DNA of 64,000 bases, taken from NCBI GenBank assembly GCA_020186115.1, contig WSYJ01000014.1:372001-436000 (forward strand). Reading direction: 5' to 3'. Below the pieces are notes generated by a model. That model was not told the DNA's origin. It made no database searches and saw only the letters and a list, made by a program, of their open reading frames with translations. Of the stretch, positions 1 through 10,295 are shown piece after piece (position 1 is the first letter of the stretch; the number at the start of each line of letters is the position of its first letter). Position numbers and translations under genes: made by a program. This DNA is from Histomonas meleagridis. Its lineage: Eukaryota; Parabasalia; Tritrichomonadida; Dientamoebidae.

Positions 1-1
1 A

Positions 2-1315
2 ACAGCAATTGAATTTCATCGTAATGAAATTTTTTATAATTTATATCAAAACAAAATTATTGAGAAAAAGAGTTATCTCACATTAGGAAAATATTGTATT
101 TTATATGATAACTATGAAATATTTTCCTTTTTAAAGGATAAAATAGTAAAGCATAATAATGATGATACAAATAAATTAAATCTTTTTTTTATAGATCAAA
201 AAAGTTACATTGATATTATTATCAATGATGCTGTAAGGGTTGGTAATTTGTTCATTGTTAAATACTTTTTCGAAAGAAATCATTTTGCAAAAAATATTTT
301 CAATAAATCAGTAAAATCTGGTAATATTGAACTTATAGAATATGTTCTAAAATTTAAGGATATTATTGTACCAGACGTTATATTTAATTGATTTTTTTTG
401 AATATATTCATTTAAAGTTTATATTATTTGTTCGATATTTTTTCTGCAATTAAAATCGCTATAGCAAAAGGTAATATTGATATAATTGAATTTATATTAC
501 AAAAAAGAAATGAAATTCTACCACTTGATAAAAGTGAAATTTATTAATCAGATTTGAAGTTTATTCAAACTATTTTATGATTTACTTCAAGTTGCTTGTC
601 TTAAAGGAAAAGCTGAAGTCTTAAAATTATTATTAAAAACATTCAAAATTAATGTAAATCAGAAATTTATGATATGTTTTGTTAATTTAATATTTAATTT
701 TATTATTTGATATTTCATTCATCCATTTTGTACTTTATTAATTTATGCTGCTGAATATAATCAAGTTGATGTTGTTAAATATTTACTTAGTAGAGATGAT
801 ATTGATGTTAATTTAATTAACATTTATTTTTATGGTTTTATGTTTGTTTTTGTTATTTGAAGTTTTAAAACATTTTTTGGAATTTAATTAAAACTTTTAA
901 TAACGCATTAATTTTAGCTGTACGAAATAGTTGTGTTGATAATGTAAAACTGTTACTTGAAAGCAAGCTAATTAATGATATTAATCATGAAAATATTCAT
1001 TTTTGTGATTTGAATTTTTATTTAATGTTTTTATGTTTTGATTTTATATTTGGAATTTGTTTAATGTTTTTTATACAGCACTTGGAAGAGCATGTGAAAA
1101 AGGTAATACAGAAATTGTTCAATTACTTCTTAAGCATGAAGGAATTGATACAAAATCTAAAAATATTTCACATTTATATTTAGAGATTGCTTTGCACATT
1201 TTATATTCATTTTTATTGTTTGGCGTTTATTATATTTATTTTTGTCTCCAAAAGAAATTGCTGAAAGATCGGGTAACATTGAAATTGTAAAATTGCTTGA
1301 TGAGGCTAATGAATA
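2..1315 (+). pseudogene. Ankyrin-repeat protein, 5' truncated, interrupted between repeats
   Basis: The gene runs in from the left edge. Frame 2 is open to a TGA at 389-391 and already shows ankyrin-type helices such as VRVGNLFIVKYF and VKSGNIELIEYVL. Five more repeats follow with the usual pattern, for example AIAKGNIDIIEFIL, ACLKGKAEVLKLLL, AAEYNQVDVVKYLL, ACEKGNTEIVQLLL and SGNIEIVKLL. The last ends NE then TAA at 1313-1315. Between successive repeats lie AT-rich, T-rich stretches at about 380-445, 540-584, 663-728, 818-899, 997-1074 and 1168-1247. They contain stops or shift frame. They always fall at the same place in the repeat, after the loop and before the next first helix. I see no GTATGT or ACTAAC-type trichomonad splice signals. 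It is either a decaying gene or one with unusual intervening segments. Ankyrin scaffolds are very numerous in trichomonads; the partner is unknown. Confidence 0.6.
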
Positions 1316-1517
1316 AAAGCTATTTGCATAAAAAATCCATTTTTAAGATCGTGAAAAACAATTGTTCCTTAAATTTAAATCTTTATTTATGAATACTTTA
1401 AGTTAAAAATTATATTACTTGTGGTGCATATATGAAAAAATTAAATTTTTATGATCCTGATGACAATTATTTTGCATTGATTAATCAATTAATCAAAAAA
1501 AAAAATTTACAGGAATA

Positions 1518-1727
1518 TTATCTCTTACAAATTGGGCATTTGTGTTCCCTCTCAGGAAAGCTATTTAAGATTGTGTAACACCTAATACAGAATTTGTGGT
1601 CACAATTTCCAAATGATAACATACTTTTCCCTGAAGAGTAACTTTGGTTACAAAGAGGACATACATCCCTGCAAAGATATGTTGGAGTTTGACACCGAGA
1701 TGTTTTGTATTTCTTTTCTTTTTCCAT
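1518..1727 (-). CDS. Small RING-finger protein (putative E3 ubiquitin ligase)
   Basis: A 69-residue protein that is almost entirely a C3HC4 RING domain. Counting from the sequence, the ligands are C-x2-C, 15 residues, C-x-H-x2-C-x2-C, 13 residues, C-x2-C, ending CPICKR. Such domains bind two zinc ions and recruit ubiquitin-charged E2 enzymes, so an E3 or E3-adaptor role is expected from the family. I chose the ATG at 1727. The frame extends a few codons upstream only through a TTG, and a TCATA initiator-like site lies about 30 bp upstream, next to AACG. No other domain, signal peptide or membrane segment is visible. It lies outside the part of the inverted repeat seen on the right, so no second copy is available for checking. 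Confidence 0.7.
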   Translation of the reverse strand: MEKEKKYKTSRCQTPTYLCRDVCPLCNQSYSSGKSMLSFGNCDHKFCIRCYTILNSFPEREHKCPICKR

Positions 1728-2027
1728 TATTAAAAATTTTGTGTTCGTTATGACCAATTAACAATTGAAAATTTTATAAAAACACCAAAAAAAAATAATA
1801 TATATCGAAATATAAATGACTTTGTAAAATATGTAACCGGCTATAGTAGTTACGGGTTATCATAAAATGGATTAGAAAAAAAAATTGGTAAAAAAATTTT
1901 TTTCATGATAATCAATGAATGCAATATTTGTTACTTTAATTTTAGTTTCCATCTTGAATTCGTCCTTAAAGAAGTTATGTTATAGTTATATTTAAAAATA
2001 TTTTCATAGAAAAATAATTTATTCAAT

Positions 2028-2625
2028 TTACCGTTCAGGTTCAAATGTGAAAGATGGAAGATTTCCTCTCCCAATGATATTAAAGAAATCTGGTGGTGAA
2101 TTAGGATCTTGTAAATATGTTGGTTTTGGCCAAGGAAGATCGTCCTTCGATAAAGAAGAAATGTCATCACCTTGACCACCATTAACATTGATATAATTTT
2201 GTTCATGCATATCAGTCTCTCGTTTATTTTTTTGTTTTGGTTCATTTCCGCGGCGCCCGTTTCGTTGTTGCGAATATTGAACTTGATCCATTCGAGTTCG
2301 ACGTTGTGTTGGAATGGGTTGTTGTTGTTGCTGTTGTTGTTGATATATTGGTTCTTGTGGTTGTTGCATCATGATTATTTGTTGTTCTGGTGCATATATT
2401 GGAACTTTGCTTGGGTAGCCACTGATAGGAATAGTATAGTTCGCTGATTGAATAAACTGTGGACGATGCTGTGTTTGTTGGATAAAAACGATATGGTGGA
2501 TAATATGAAAAAGGGTCATTATAACCAACTTGTTGTTTGGTGCCATTACGTTTAGGTGATGAAGGCATCACTGGGATGGCTTGTTGCCCATAAACACTCG
2601 CGAACTGATTCCCCCTGAAAGTCAT
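2028..2625 (-). CDS. Proline/glutamine-rich low-complexity protein (frameshifted copy)
   Basis: Not recognised as a known family. The protein starts MTFRGNQFASVYGQQ, has a Pro/Tyr-rich part (YYPPYRF), then IQQTQ, a run of eight glutamines near the middle, an Arg/Lys-rich stretch, and a C-terminus ending FTFEPER. One extra T in the run after the CGT of YRF puts the two halves in different frames here. The right-arm copy (63835 onward) lacks that T and reads straight through, so the break is probably a sequence error. The same frame continues upstream to MPPQT at 2694-2680, separated by two stops within about 36 bp; this could be a tiny intron or chance. Likely intrinsically disordered, for example an RNA-binding or condensate-type protein, but that is a guess. 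Confidence 0.55.
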
Positions 2626-2694
2626 TGGCTTTTGCTTTTGTTGCTTTACAACACTTAGAATTTATTTCAATTTTCATATGGTTTGTGGCGGCAT

Positions 2695-4139
2695 AAAAAT
2701 AAGGATTTAAAATGAAATTATTCCTTGATAAATTCAAAAAAATATGAACATTATTTTAAATTAAATAATCAAGAAATAATATTATTAAAGAATTTTAAAT
2801 AAAAGTATCATTTCAATTAATAGAAAATTTTAAATCTTTTTCAATTTTGTTGAAAACTTATTTATCTTTGATATTTAGATCATATATTAATATACATTGA
2901 TAATGTTGATATAATTATAATAATTTTTTCTAAAATAATAAAGATAATTATTCACCTAGAAAATACGGTTTCTGCTTTGAAAGTTGAAATGTTGGTTAAT
3001 TTCAAAGCATCGAAAAAGAGCGGTTTTTGTTTGTGTTTTCCGGCCAATTTATAGAAAAAGTGCATTTCTTTATTTTTTTTCAATGAGATTTGTGTACAAT
3101 TTTGATTCCCATTCAAACAAAATTCAGAGCAAGAACGTTACACACCATCTTTTATATGTCATCGTCTTGTTAATGGTCAAAATTTGAGTTAACGGTTGGG
3201 TATTTTTATTAACCAAAGATTTCGTTCTTCGCATTCAATTTAGTCTCCATCAAATTGAATCACTTTTTCCATATCATTTTATAATCCTATGAAGCCAGAT
3301 ATCTACACAAAAAGTGTGTATTTACAAAACCCTGAGGGAAAAGTGCCTTTCGACCGTTAAAAAGGAAGAATCTATAAGATTAAGTTTTCAGTTCGTCACT
3401 CGATTTGATATTTACTCATACAATGTACTTCTATGTAATTTGATCAGCATATGAATTGAGTATGTTTGTTTGGGAGATAGGCGGTTTTTTGATAACACAA
3501 AGAGAGAAACTTTGAATAAATCTGGATATAATAATATTTTATATTTTAAATAATTATCGAATACATTAAGTTATTTAAAAATATTATAACATTATAATTA
3601 TAGAATTATACAAATTTGTTAAAAAAAAAACATCTTTCATATTAAATTTCATGAAAAAATTATCATTGTCTTCATTTTGCTTCATCTTTAAATTCATAAA
3701 AACAACTTTAAATACTGTTGTACTTCGGGGATACTTGTATTGTTTTTAATGACAAAAAGTGTGCACACGTGGCCTGAGTTCTAATGGACTCGTTCAGGGG
3801 CTGATTCTGATTCTGTTGGTGATGATTCATTTAATGTCTTGAAAATTTTAACCATTTTTTGTGATAACCTTTAAAGGGAAGCTTAACTTGTAAAGCTTTA
3901 ATTATTTTTGGTTTTTGAGGCAGATTCTCCAATTTTAAACTCTATTTACAGACTTGCTAATTTGAAGTGGATTTATATCTGTTCGTACCCCTTAAGCAAA
4001 CATAAATATATTTATATAACATTATAAATTTCGATTGTTGTTATTAAGGAAAGACTCAATTTTAAATTGTTTTTTCGTTTACATCTCTTTTATTTCCTCA
4101 AACAAAAAATCAGAAAACAAAACTTATTCCTTTATACAC
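2695..4139. other. Long stretch without a convincing gene (left arm)
   Basis: About 1.4 kb between the P/Q-rich gene and the 3' end of the RCC1-like gene. I see no confident protein gene and no recognisable tRNA or snRNA. It holds AAAAAGTG boxes near 3051-3067, 3307-3320, 3336-3350 and 3751-3769, CCGTTAA/TTAACGG boxes at 3188-3197 and 3353-3359, and a hairpin near 3231-3262 (9-bp arms ATTCAATTT / AAATTGAAT). A 40-codon open frame on the minus strand (3830-3708, starting MNHHQQ) is identical in both arms but has no recognised homology. The box density suggests one or more promoters, possibly for a non-coding RNA. Confidence 0.4.
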
Positions 4140-6522
4140 TTACTTTTTTCTTCAAAAGTTCATATGTTTTATCATATGATGATTCGATTTCAACGCAATT
4201 TCCCTTTGGAATGTTCACGATTTCGATTGTTCCGTCTTCTGTTTCTGCTGCAAAATTTGTTTTTATCAATTACGCCGATGATTTTATATTTCTTCCCATT
4301 GTATACAACTTTATCTTGCGGAAGAAAGCCCGAGTCAGCGCAGTGCGTGATGTCGATCCAACACTCTCCGACTGCTGTGGCGGCTTTCGTTGGCACGCTG
4401 ATGCGCCTGTACAGCAGCTTCGGCTCTGCTTCAAGCGCTGCGCACTCGTTGTTGTCGTGGTACTCAACATATATTTGCCCTTCGCTGATGCCGCAAACTT
4501 CGCAGTGTCGCTCGTGCACCAAAAGTTCATCGCCGGGAAGAAGCGTTTGGTTAATGAAATCGTTCGTATCGACGCTAAGTTCAATATTTCTTCCGTCACT
4601 TAATTTTTTGACTCTTTTCCCCGGCTTTGTGATCCTTGCGATAAGTTCATATTTTTCTTTGAAATTTTCTTCTTCGAAATATCCAACGCCAAAACCGTTT
4701 TTCATCAAAAATTCAGTGGAAAAAACCGCCCGTTCCTTACCGTCAACCGTCGAAACTCCCACAAAAAAAGCGGTTTGACTGTTTGCCCTTATCACGTCGC
4801 ACGGATAAAGGCCAAATTCGGCGTGCGAACTTTGCGAGAAATCAACAAAAATCGGCCTCCCGCCGATGTCACTAAAGCAGTCCCCGTAATGCGACATTGA
4901 CCTGCGTATTTTCATTTCCTCGCTTCCCTTTATCACGCGCAGCAATTCGCCGTCGGACACGAAGAGAATTATGTGATCGCTGTCCGCGCTGCCGCTGTAC
5001 ACGCCGACGCCAAACGAGTCGCACGAAACAACGTCGCCAAGCTCATAGCCTTTGATTGGCTCGACGTTGTACAGCAAAATGTCTCCGTTTGCGTCTGTTT
5101 CTTGTTTCACTGTTACGTTGTTACGCGCAATAAGTTTGTGCGCAGTGTGCAGCTGATTACTGTTCGCGCGCGAGCACATGCGAATTCCAGATGAGTACCG
5201 GATCCAAAGCGAGCCGCAGCGCGCGCCGAGAACAGTGCCGCGACCGAGATGCGCGTGCTCAATGACATCGCCCGATCGAAAGTGTGAAATCTTTGCGAGC
5301 GCTTTTCGCAGACACGTCGAGTTGCAGATCGCCGCCGCAGCCGAAAGAGAAGTTACGTATGTCAGCGCCGGCGCGCGACTCGAGGCGCCAATCGAAGAGA
5401 TACGTCCCAATCGATAAAATGTCCGAAAATTTGATTTCTTGCGTGTACTCATCGAAGTAACACAACTTACTTCCATCAAATGCTGTCCCAACTATCGTAG
5501 CAACGTTATCATTCGGAGCTCGAACGCGATCGCCGCTTTCGAATCCAATGCGTTCGAGTTGCGCTGTGTCGACTGTAAACCAATCGTAGCCACGCGCATA
5601 CACAGTGAGCGCGGGCGTTGGAACTGTTTCGCTTGTGAATATAAATATTTCGTTTTTGGAGACTGAGAAGTGGTCAATCATTGACGGCGAATTAATGCGA
5701 ATGTATGAATTTGACGACGGACCAGAAAATGCAATGCTGTAAAGTTCGCCGCACGAAAGAATAAGAAGTAATTCATCACTGAATACGCCGATTTGTGTAA
5801 TAGGCCGATGGAACATAGGGAAATCATATGTAAACTGTTCGCGAGCCCCAACGTGCATGTGCACAATGTTGTGATACGAGTCAATTCCAATGATTCGCTC
5901 ATGAGAATTATAAACTTCGCGAACAGAACTACTTAAAAATGATGAAACGAGATACAAATCGCCGCATGCAAGTAACTTATTGCCTGCAACTGGCTCTCGT
6001 GCTGTAGAGGCGATTGTCGCTGAGAAGAAGTATGTATTGAGATGCCGTCGAATGAACTGATTTGATGGTTTTACCTGTGGGAAGTTTGTACTCTTTCGTG
6101 TTTGTAAGTGTAAAATAAACAGTGGCACTGGCCCCAGCTCCAACAAGAAGTGCATTTTTGGAAACACTTATGTCAATAACATTAGTTTGATTAAGGGGAA
6201 TAATAGTATTTGAATAGCTCTGGTCACAGACATACACACAACCATCTTGTGTTAAAATCGCAAATAATTTACTTGAAATTGAAACTTTTTTGATGGCTTT
6301 GTTTTTAATAAGGGAATGAATAGATTGATATGAATAACTCTTATTTTTGGTAAATTTAGGTTCGCCATTTAAAAGAATATCACCACTACTTGTTAAAAAA
6401 ATTTGATATGTTTTTGTTGAAAATCGATCTACAATATCTTTATCACATAGCTCGTCACATCTTTTGAATTCTTGCTTTGTTATCTCTTTGACATTTTCTG
6501 CTTTTAGTGAGAAAACTTTCAT
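4140..6522 (-). CDS. RCC1-like protein with six SH3-like repeats (left copy, frameshifted)
   Basis: About 790 residues. The N-terminal third has RCC1/propeller-type blades with hydrophobic-aromatic strands around a Gly turn, such as FLTSSGDILLN, ILTQDGCVYV, LLLSDNRLY and LILSCGELYS. The C-terminal two thirds hold six repeats of about 70-80 residues built around GD, a short insert, a V-G-x turn and a strand, as in SGDVIEHAHLGRGTVLG and PGDELLVHERHCEVCG. They look like small SH3-like barrels. RCC1 proteins are often GTPase exchange factors or scaffolds, but no specific role can be given. Against the right copy this one has extra bases near 6000, 5310, 4268 and 4145, which break the frame; it keeps a 73-bp stretch missing on the right. 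ATG at 6522 has AACCGTTT 26-33 bp upstream. The region 4,320-5,640 is GC- and CpG-rich compared with neighbours. Confidence 0.6.
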
Positions 6523-6547
6523 TCTTCAAATTGGAAAAGTTACACAA

Positions 6548-6555
6548 AACCGTTT
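6548..6555 (-). promoter_or_regulatory. AACCGTTT (MYB-type) box upstream of RCC1-like gene
   Basis: A near-palindromic AACCGTTT lies about 26-33 bp upstream of the RCC1-like ATG. The same core recurs before the hydrolase, TRAPP-like, VPS16 and F-BAR genes. Trichomonad MYB-family factors are known to bind related AACG-type sites; the link here is inference. Confidence 0.4.
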
Positions 6556-6623
6556 AAAAACGTTCTCCAAAAAACAAAAACAAAATTCGCACTTCTATTT
6601 TACTAACAAAAAAGTGTTCGCTC

Positions 6624-6647
6624 AGAAGAATTTGATAAAATTCTTCT
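6624..6647. other. Perfect 10-bp hairpin in intergenic region
   Basis: AGAAGAATTT, a GATA loop, then AAATTCTTCT form a perfect inverted repeat between the 3' end of the hydrolase gene and the 5' end of the RCC1-like gene. The right arm keeps it at 59881-59904. It could act in 3'-end formation or be chance in AT-rich DNA. Confidence 0.35.
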
Positions 6648-6728
6648 TCAATTTCTTAATAAGAATTTGATGTATTCTTTAATGTAGTTTGGAAATTGTT
6701 TTCGTTAATATTATCATTCTTTGCTATG

Positions 6729-9579
6729 TTACATTTCTTTGTTAACATTCGTTTCTTCCTTATGTAAAGTTCCTTTTTCTTTACTTTCGATTTCATTACG
6801 TAAATTTGTTTCTTCGTTATCATTGTATGAATTTGTTTTGTTATGTATTTCATTCATATTTGCTATAACATTATTATAATTCGCTTTTTCATTATTTGCA
6901 TTTGCTTCTTCGCTGTTTGTAATTGCTTTGTGTTTGTTTTCTGTTGTTTCATCTTCACGCACTTCATTGGCATTCACTTCTTCTTCGTTTTCTGTTTCAT
7001 TTTTTGTATTTGTTTCTTTACTGTTAACATTTGCTTTACTATTTACTTCTGTCTCTTCGTTATATTCAGTTGTTTCTTTACTATGTTCTGTCTCTATTTT
7101 TTTGGTGTTTCATCTTCGTTATTACGCTCTATTTCATCAATAGAATTTGTTTCTTCGCCATTTTCTTTTGTATTTATCTTTTTCATTTTCTACTTCATTC
7201 CTTATAATTGTTTCTTCTTTATCATTTGCGTCTCCACTGTTTATGTTTGCTTTCTCATTATTTGATTTTGTTTCTTCTTTATTTATATCTGCGCTTTCGT
7301 TATGTTCTATTTCATTGACTTCTATATCTGTTTCATTGTTTGTTTCTTCACTTTTTACTATGATTTCGCTGTTTATTTCGTGAACATTCGCATTGTCATA
7401 ATTTTCATTTGTTTCTTCACTATGTTCTGTTTGTTTGTTTACATTTTTAATATTTGCATTATCGTTTTCTTCGTTATCCGTTTCATTATTCGAATTTGTA
7501 TCTGTTTCTTCGTTATGTCATCATTTTCCTCTTCACTTACTTCGTTAACATTTACATTATCATTCGCTTCTTCATTATTTATAATCGCATTATCAGTACT
7601 ATTCGCCTTCTCTTTGTTTACTGTATCTTCATTTTCGTTTTCTCCTCCACACACACTCAATGCCTACACTCACACTGTCACAGCAATATCTATTCCTCCT
7701 ACCATATCCGCTCTCCACTACATCTGGCTCCCTCCTCACACTCCATTCTCCACCACACTGGCCTCTCCTCACACTCCATTCCTCCACTCACACCCAGCCT
7801 CCTCACACTCCACCCTCCACTCACACCTGTCTCCTGCACTCCATTCCTCCACTACACTGGCTCTCCTCACACTCCATCTCCACTCACCCACCTCCTGCAC
7901 TCTTACTCCTCCACCCACACTGCTCCTCCCTCTGCACTCCACTCTCCTCCACCCACACTGGCCTCCTACTCCATTCCTCCATCCACACTATTCTTTTTTC
8001 TTCTTTTGTTTCTTCATTTACATTTGTTTCTTTATTATGTTCTTTTGTTTCTTCATTTACATTTGTTTCTTTATTATGTTCTTTTGTTTCTTCATTTACA
8101 TTTGTTTCTTTATTATGTTCTTTTGTTTCTTCATTTACATTTGCTTCTTCTTTTACATTTATTTCTTCATTTACATTTGCTTCTTCTTTTACATTTATTT
8201 CTTCATTTACATTTGTTTCTTCTTTTACATTTATTTCTTCATTTACATTTGTTTCTTCTTTTACATTTATTTCTTCATTTACATTTGTTTCTTCTTTTGC
8301 ATTTATTTCTTCATTTACATTTGCTTCTTCTTTTACATTTATTTCTTCATTTACATTTGTTTCTTCTTTTACATTTATTTCTTCATTTACATTTGCTTCT
8401 TCATTGTGTTCTTTTGTTTCTTCATTTGTATTTGTTTCTTCATTATGTTCTGTTTCTTCACTTGTTTCGTTGATGTTTATATTTTCAATATTATCCATTT
8501 CATTATTTATGTTAACAATAATATTATTAAGAAGTTCAAGATTTGGAATCAAAATGCTGTTCTCATCATTCTTTTCACTACTTTCCAAATTGTTGTACAT
8601 CATTTGAATCGTTTCGTCAATTTCGGATGACGTTGGTGAGTGAAACAAATCATTAACTGATGACAAATGAAAATTCGATGAAAAAATTCCGTTTATCAGT
8701 TATTTCGATATTTTTCCCAATTTCGATTTTAAGTTTATCAAATATGAAACTCAAGCAAAGTCTCATCCATGAGTTCGGGCGTGAATCGTTATGACCGCCT
8801 TTCATTAAAAATATCGTTTTGTCTTCTGCTGCGCATGAATTGTATAATTGTAATGCATGATAAAAAGGAATAAAATTATCATCTTCCGAGTGTCCAATGA
8901 TCGTTGGCGTGTTCGATTTACGAACTGATTCGAGCGGACTAACGTCATAAACATCGAAACCCGCAATTTTAAGAATGCGACTACGAAGATACCACGTGGC
9001 CATGCCTACGAATGCGCGCGGGAAATTAACTGTTGCCGCAACGTCACGAAATAGTTCTGGTAATGAAAGAAATGATGAGTCGCTAATTACGCCTGAAAGA
9101 AATGGCGACTTAACAAGAAGCGCCGAACTTGCACCCATAGAACGTCCCCATAAAACAAACGACTGAATGTCAAATGTTTGGTTAAGACGTCCCATCAAAA
9201 ATTCGATGTCTTGTTTTTCGAAATAACCTAAAGAAACATATTCTCCTTCACTATTACCACATCCTGCAAAATCAAAACAAAACAAATAAATGTCTTTGAC
9301 GCATATATTTGGTATCAAAAATTGTCCTTCTAACTGACTTGAAACGTTTCCATGAAGATAAATAACACACTTACTACTATTCATCGGATCTGATTCAATA
9401 CTATGATAAAGTGACCCAACAATTTCTTGGTTTCGTGAATTAACAAAAGAAATTGGAATTCGTAAAAAACGTTTGTCTCCTGACTCGAAAACCAATGGAA
9501 TATCTTCAAGATTATAATGTTGACGTGGTGGACGAATGACGGCGTTGATCGCTATTTGGATCAAGTTTGTGCTCGCCAT
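6729..9579 (-). CDS. Alpha/beta hydrolase with long Asn/Glu-rich repeat tail (left copy, broken)
   Basis: The first ~290 residues form an alpha/beta hydrolase of the BEM46/ABHD type: oxyanion strand YLHGN (74-78), nucleophile elbow GRSMG with Ser147, acid in HSEDDN (about 233-234) and catalytic His263 in GGHND. No signal peptide is evident. Members are serine hydrolases, often depalmitoylases or lipases; the substrate is unknown. A long acidic tail follows, made of units such as EETNVNEEINVK. In this copy the tail is interrupted by a foreign-looking 360-bp C-rich block (7633-7992) and by frameshifts near 8680, 7520, 7170 and 7100. Both arms agree on the C-terminus NKEM. I chose ATG 9579 (MASTN); the frame opens 2 codons earlier only with GTG. 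Confidence 0.7.
7633..7992. repeat. C-rich, G-poor degenerate minisatellite, only in left arm
   Basis: About 360 bp of imperfect repeats of the type CTCCTCACACTCCATTCC followed by CTCCAC(T/C)CACAC. C is very high and G very low on the plus strand, unlike the AT-rich surroundings. It sits inside the hydrolase tail and has no counterpart at the equivalent point of the right arm (near 58,910). On the coding strand it reads as GTGGAGGAGTGG-type DNA with many G pairs. Origin unknown: real minisatellite, or misassembly/contaminant. Confidence 0.75.
7993..8480 (-). repeat. Coding minisatellite in hydrolase tail (left)
   Basis: Tandem 36-bp units encode EETNVNEEINVK and variants (A for T, A for V), with a block of shorter units (NEETKEHNKETNV) next to the C-rich insert. 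Unit number and order differ from the right arm, unlike the 102-bp satellite. Confidence 0.8.
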
Positions 9580-9620
9580 TTGCACAAAGAGTTGATATTT
9601 CTGTGTTGAACGATTAAAAA

Positions 9621-9650
9621 GTCACTTTTTGGTTAACGGTCCCCATTTTT
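9621..9650 (-). promoter_or_regulatory. Hydrolase promoter boxes: AAAAAGTGACTTTTT and accgttaacc
   Basis: About 40-70 bp upstream of the hydrolase ATG lie a near-perfect palindrome (AAAAAGT, one base, ACTTTTT) and GGTTAACGGT. Both cores recur upstream of other genes in the window. Function is inferred from position only. Confidence 0.35.
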
Positions 9651-9747
9651 TAAAATCTTGTAAAAATTTAATAAAGAAAAACAAATCTTTGATTTATTAA
9701 TATTAAAATTATATTGAACATTTTATTCAGTAAAATCCTTATCGTTG

Positions 9748-10293
9748 TTATTGTGATAACGCTGAAAATTTCCAATTTCCTTCCATTTCTTCAACTGAAA
9801 CAAAATTTAATGAAAGTGGTTTAATAAATTCTTTAGATATTGTTGGAATAACTTTGTACCCAAAATGAAGAAGTGCACCTGCGAAAATTCCTTCCATAAA
9901 ATGTTTATATGCGTTATACCAAAAAATATATTGTTCGCCTGGTGATGATGAACTAACTGAAAGTGAATTAAACCAATCTGGCGGAGTGTCATAAGTAAAT
10001 GTTAATGTTTTGTTAATCGACTTTTGTGAAATTTGATACTTACATTCAATGTCAAATAATGTTTTAGAGAATATCGTAGAAAGGAAAATACATATCTCTT
10101 CTAAGGTAGTGCCTTCCATAGGCATGTTTCGACAAAGTTGTGAAACCATTGCAAAACCTGGATGTTTCGCAAAATTATAAATATGAAGATTAATATGAAT
10201 TCGATTGTCTGTAATCCCATCAAACTTTTTTGCAATCTCTCTAACTGCTTCATTAACAAGTAATTGAGGAAATGGATTTCTTTCTCTTTTCAT
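9748..10293 (-). CDS. TRAPP-complex subunit-like protein (Bet3 superfamily, possibly Trs33/TRAPPC6 type)
   Basis: A 181-residue protein. Bet3-fold features are an N-terminal helix (LLVNEAVREIAKKF), a GF-type segment (HPGFAMVSQLC), a helix-rich stretch (EEICIFLSTIFSKTLF) and the late helix FMEGIFAGALLHFGY followed by strands. This resembles TRAPPC6/Trs33, where a similar helix ends in a G-A-L-x-x-x-G motif. TRAPP tethers vesicles and activates Rab1/Rab11-type GTPases. The assignment rests on pattern only and is moderate. I chose ATG 10293 because TTTTTCATATG places an initiator-like TCATA at the start. A longer in-frame start at 10320 exists here, but in the right arm a 2-bp insertion separates it from the rest. 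It shares a divergent promoter with VPS16. Confidence 0.45.
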   Translation of the reverse strand: MKRERNPFPQLLVNEAVREIAKKFDGITDNRIHINLHIYNFAKHPGFAMVSQLCRNMPMEGTTLEEICIFLSTIFSKTLFDIECKYQISQKSINKTLTFTYDTPPDWFNSLSVSSSSPGEQYIFWYNAYKHFMEGIFAGALLHFGYKVIPTISKEFIKPLSLNFVSVEEMEGNWKFSALSQ

Positions 10294-10295
10294 AT

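Noticed and set aside
1-1315. Canonical trichomonad introns between ankyrin repeats
   Set aside because: No GTATGT 5' site or ACTAACACACAG-type 3' site is present at the segment edges.
2984-3187. 67-codon frame in the non-coding stretch
   Set aside because: Lys/Phe/Tyr-rich composition typical of translated AT-rich DNA; no domain and no codon bias.
3200-3900. snRNA, snoRNA or tRNA in the gene desert
   Set aside because: A TGATGA-like and CTGA-like pair and an ATTTTTGG site can be found, but no full box spacing, cloverleaf or known snRNA core.
4035-4778. Open frames on plus over the RCC1-like 3' half
   Set aside because: They run antisense to the six SH3-like repeats, whose repeated GD pattern supports the minus strand.
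7302-8630. Very long open frames on the plus strand through the hydrolase tail (Phe/Leu/Ser/His-rich)
   Set aside because: They are antisense shadows of the low-complexity N/E-rich repeats; the sense frame continues the hydrolase and is conserved in the right arm.
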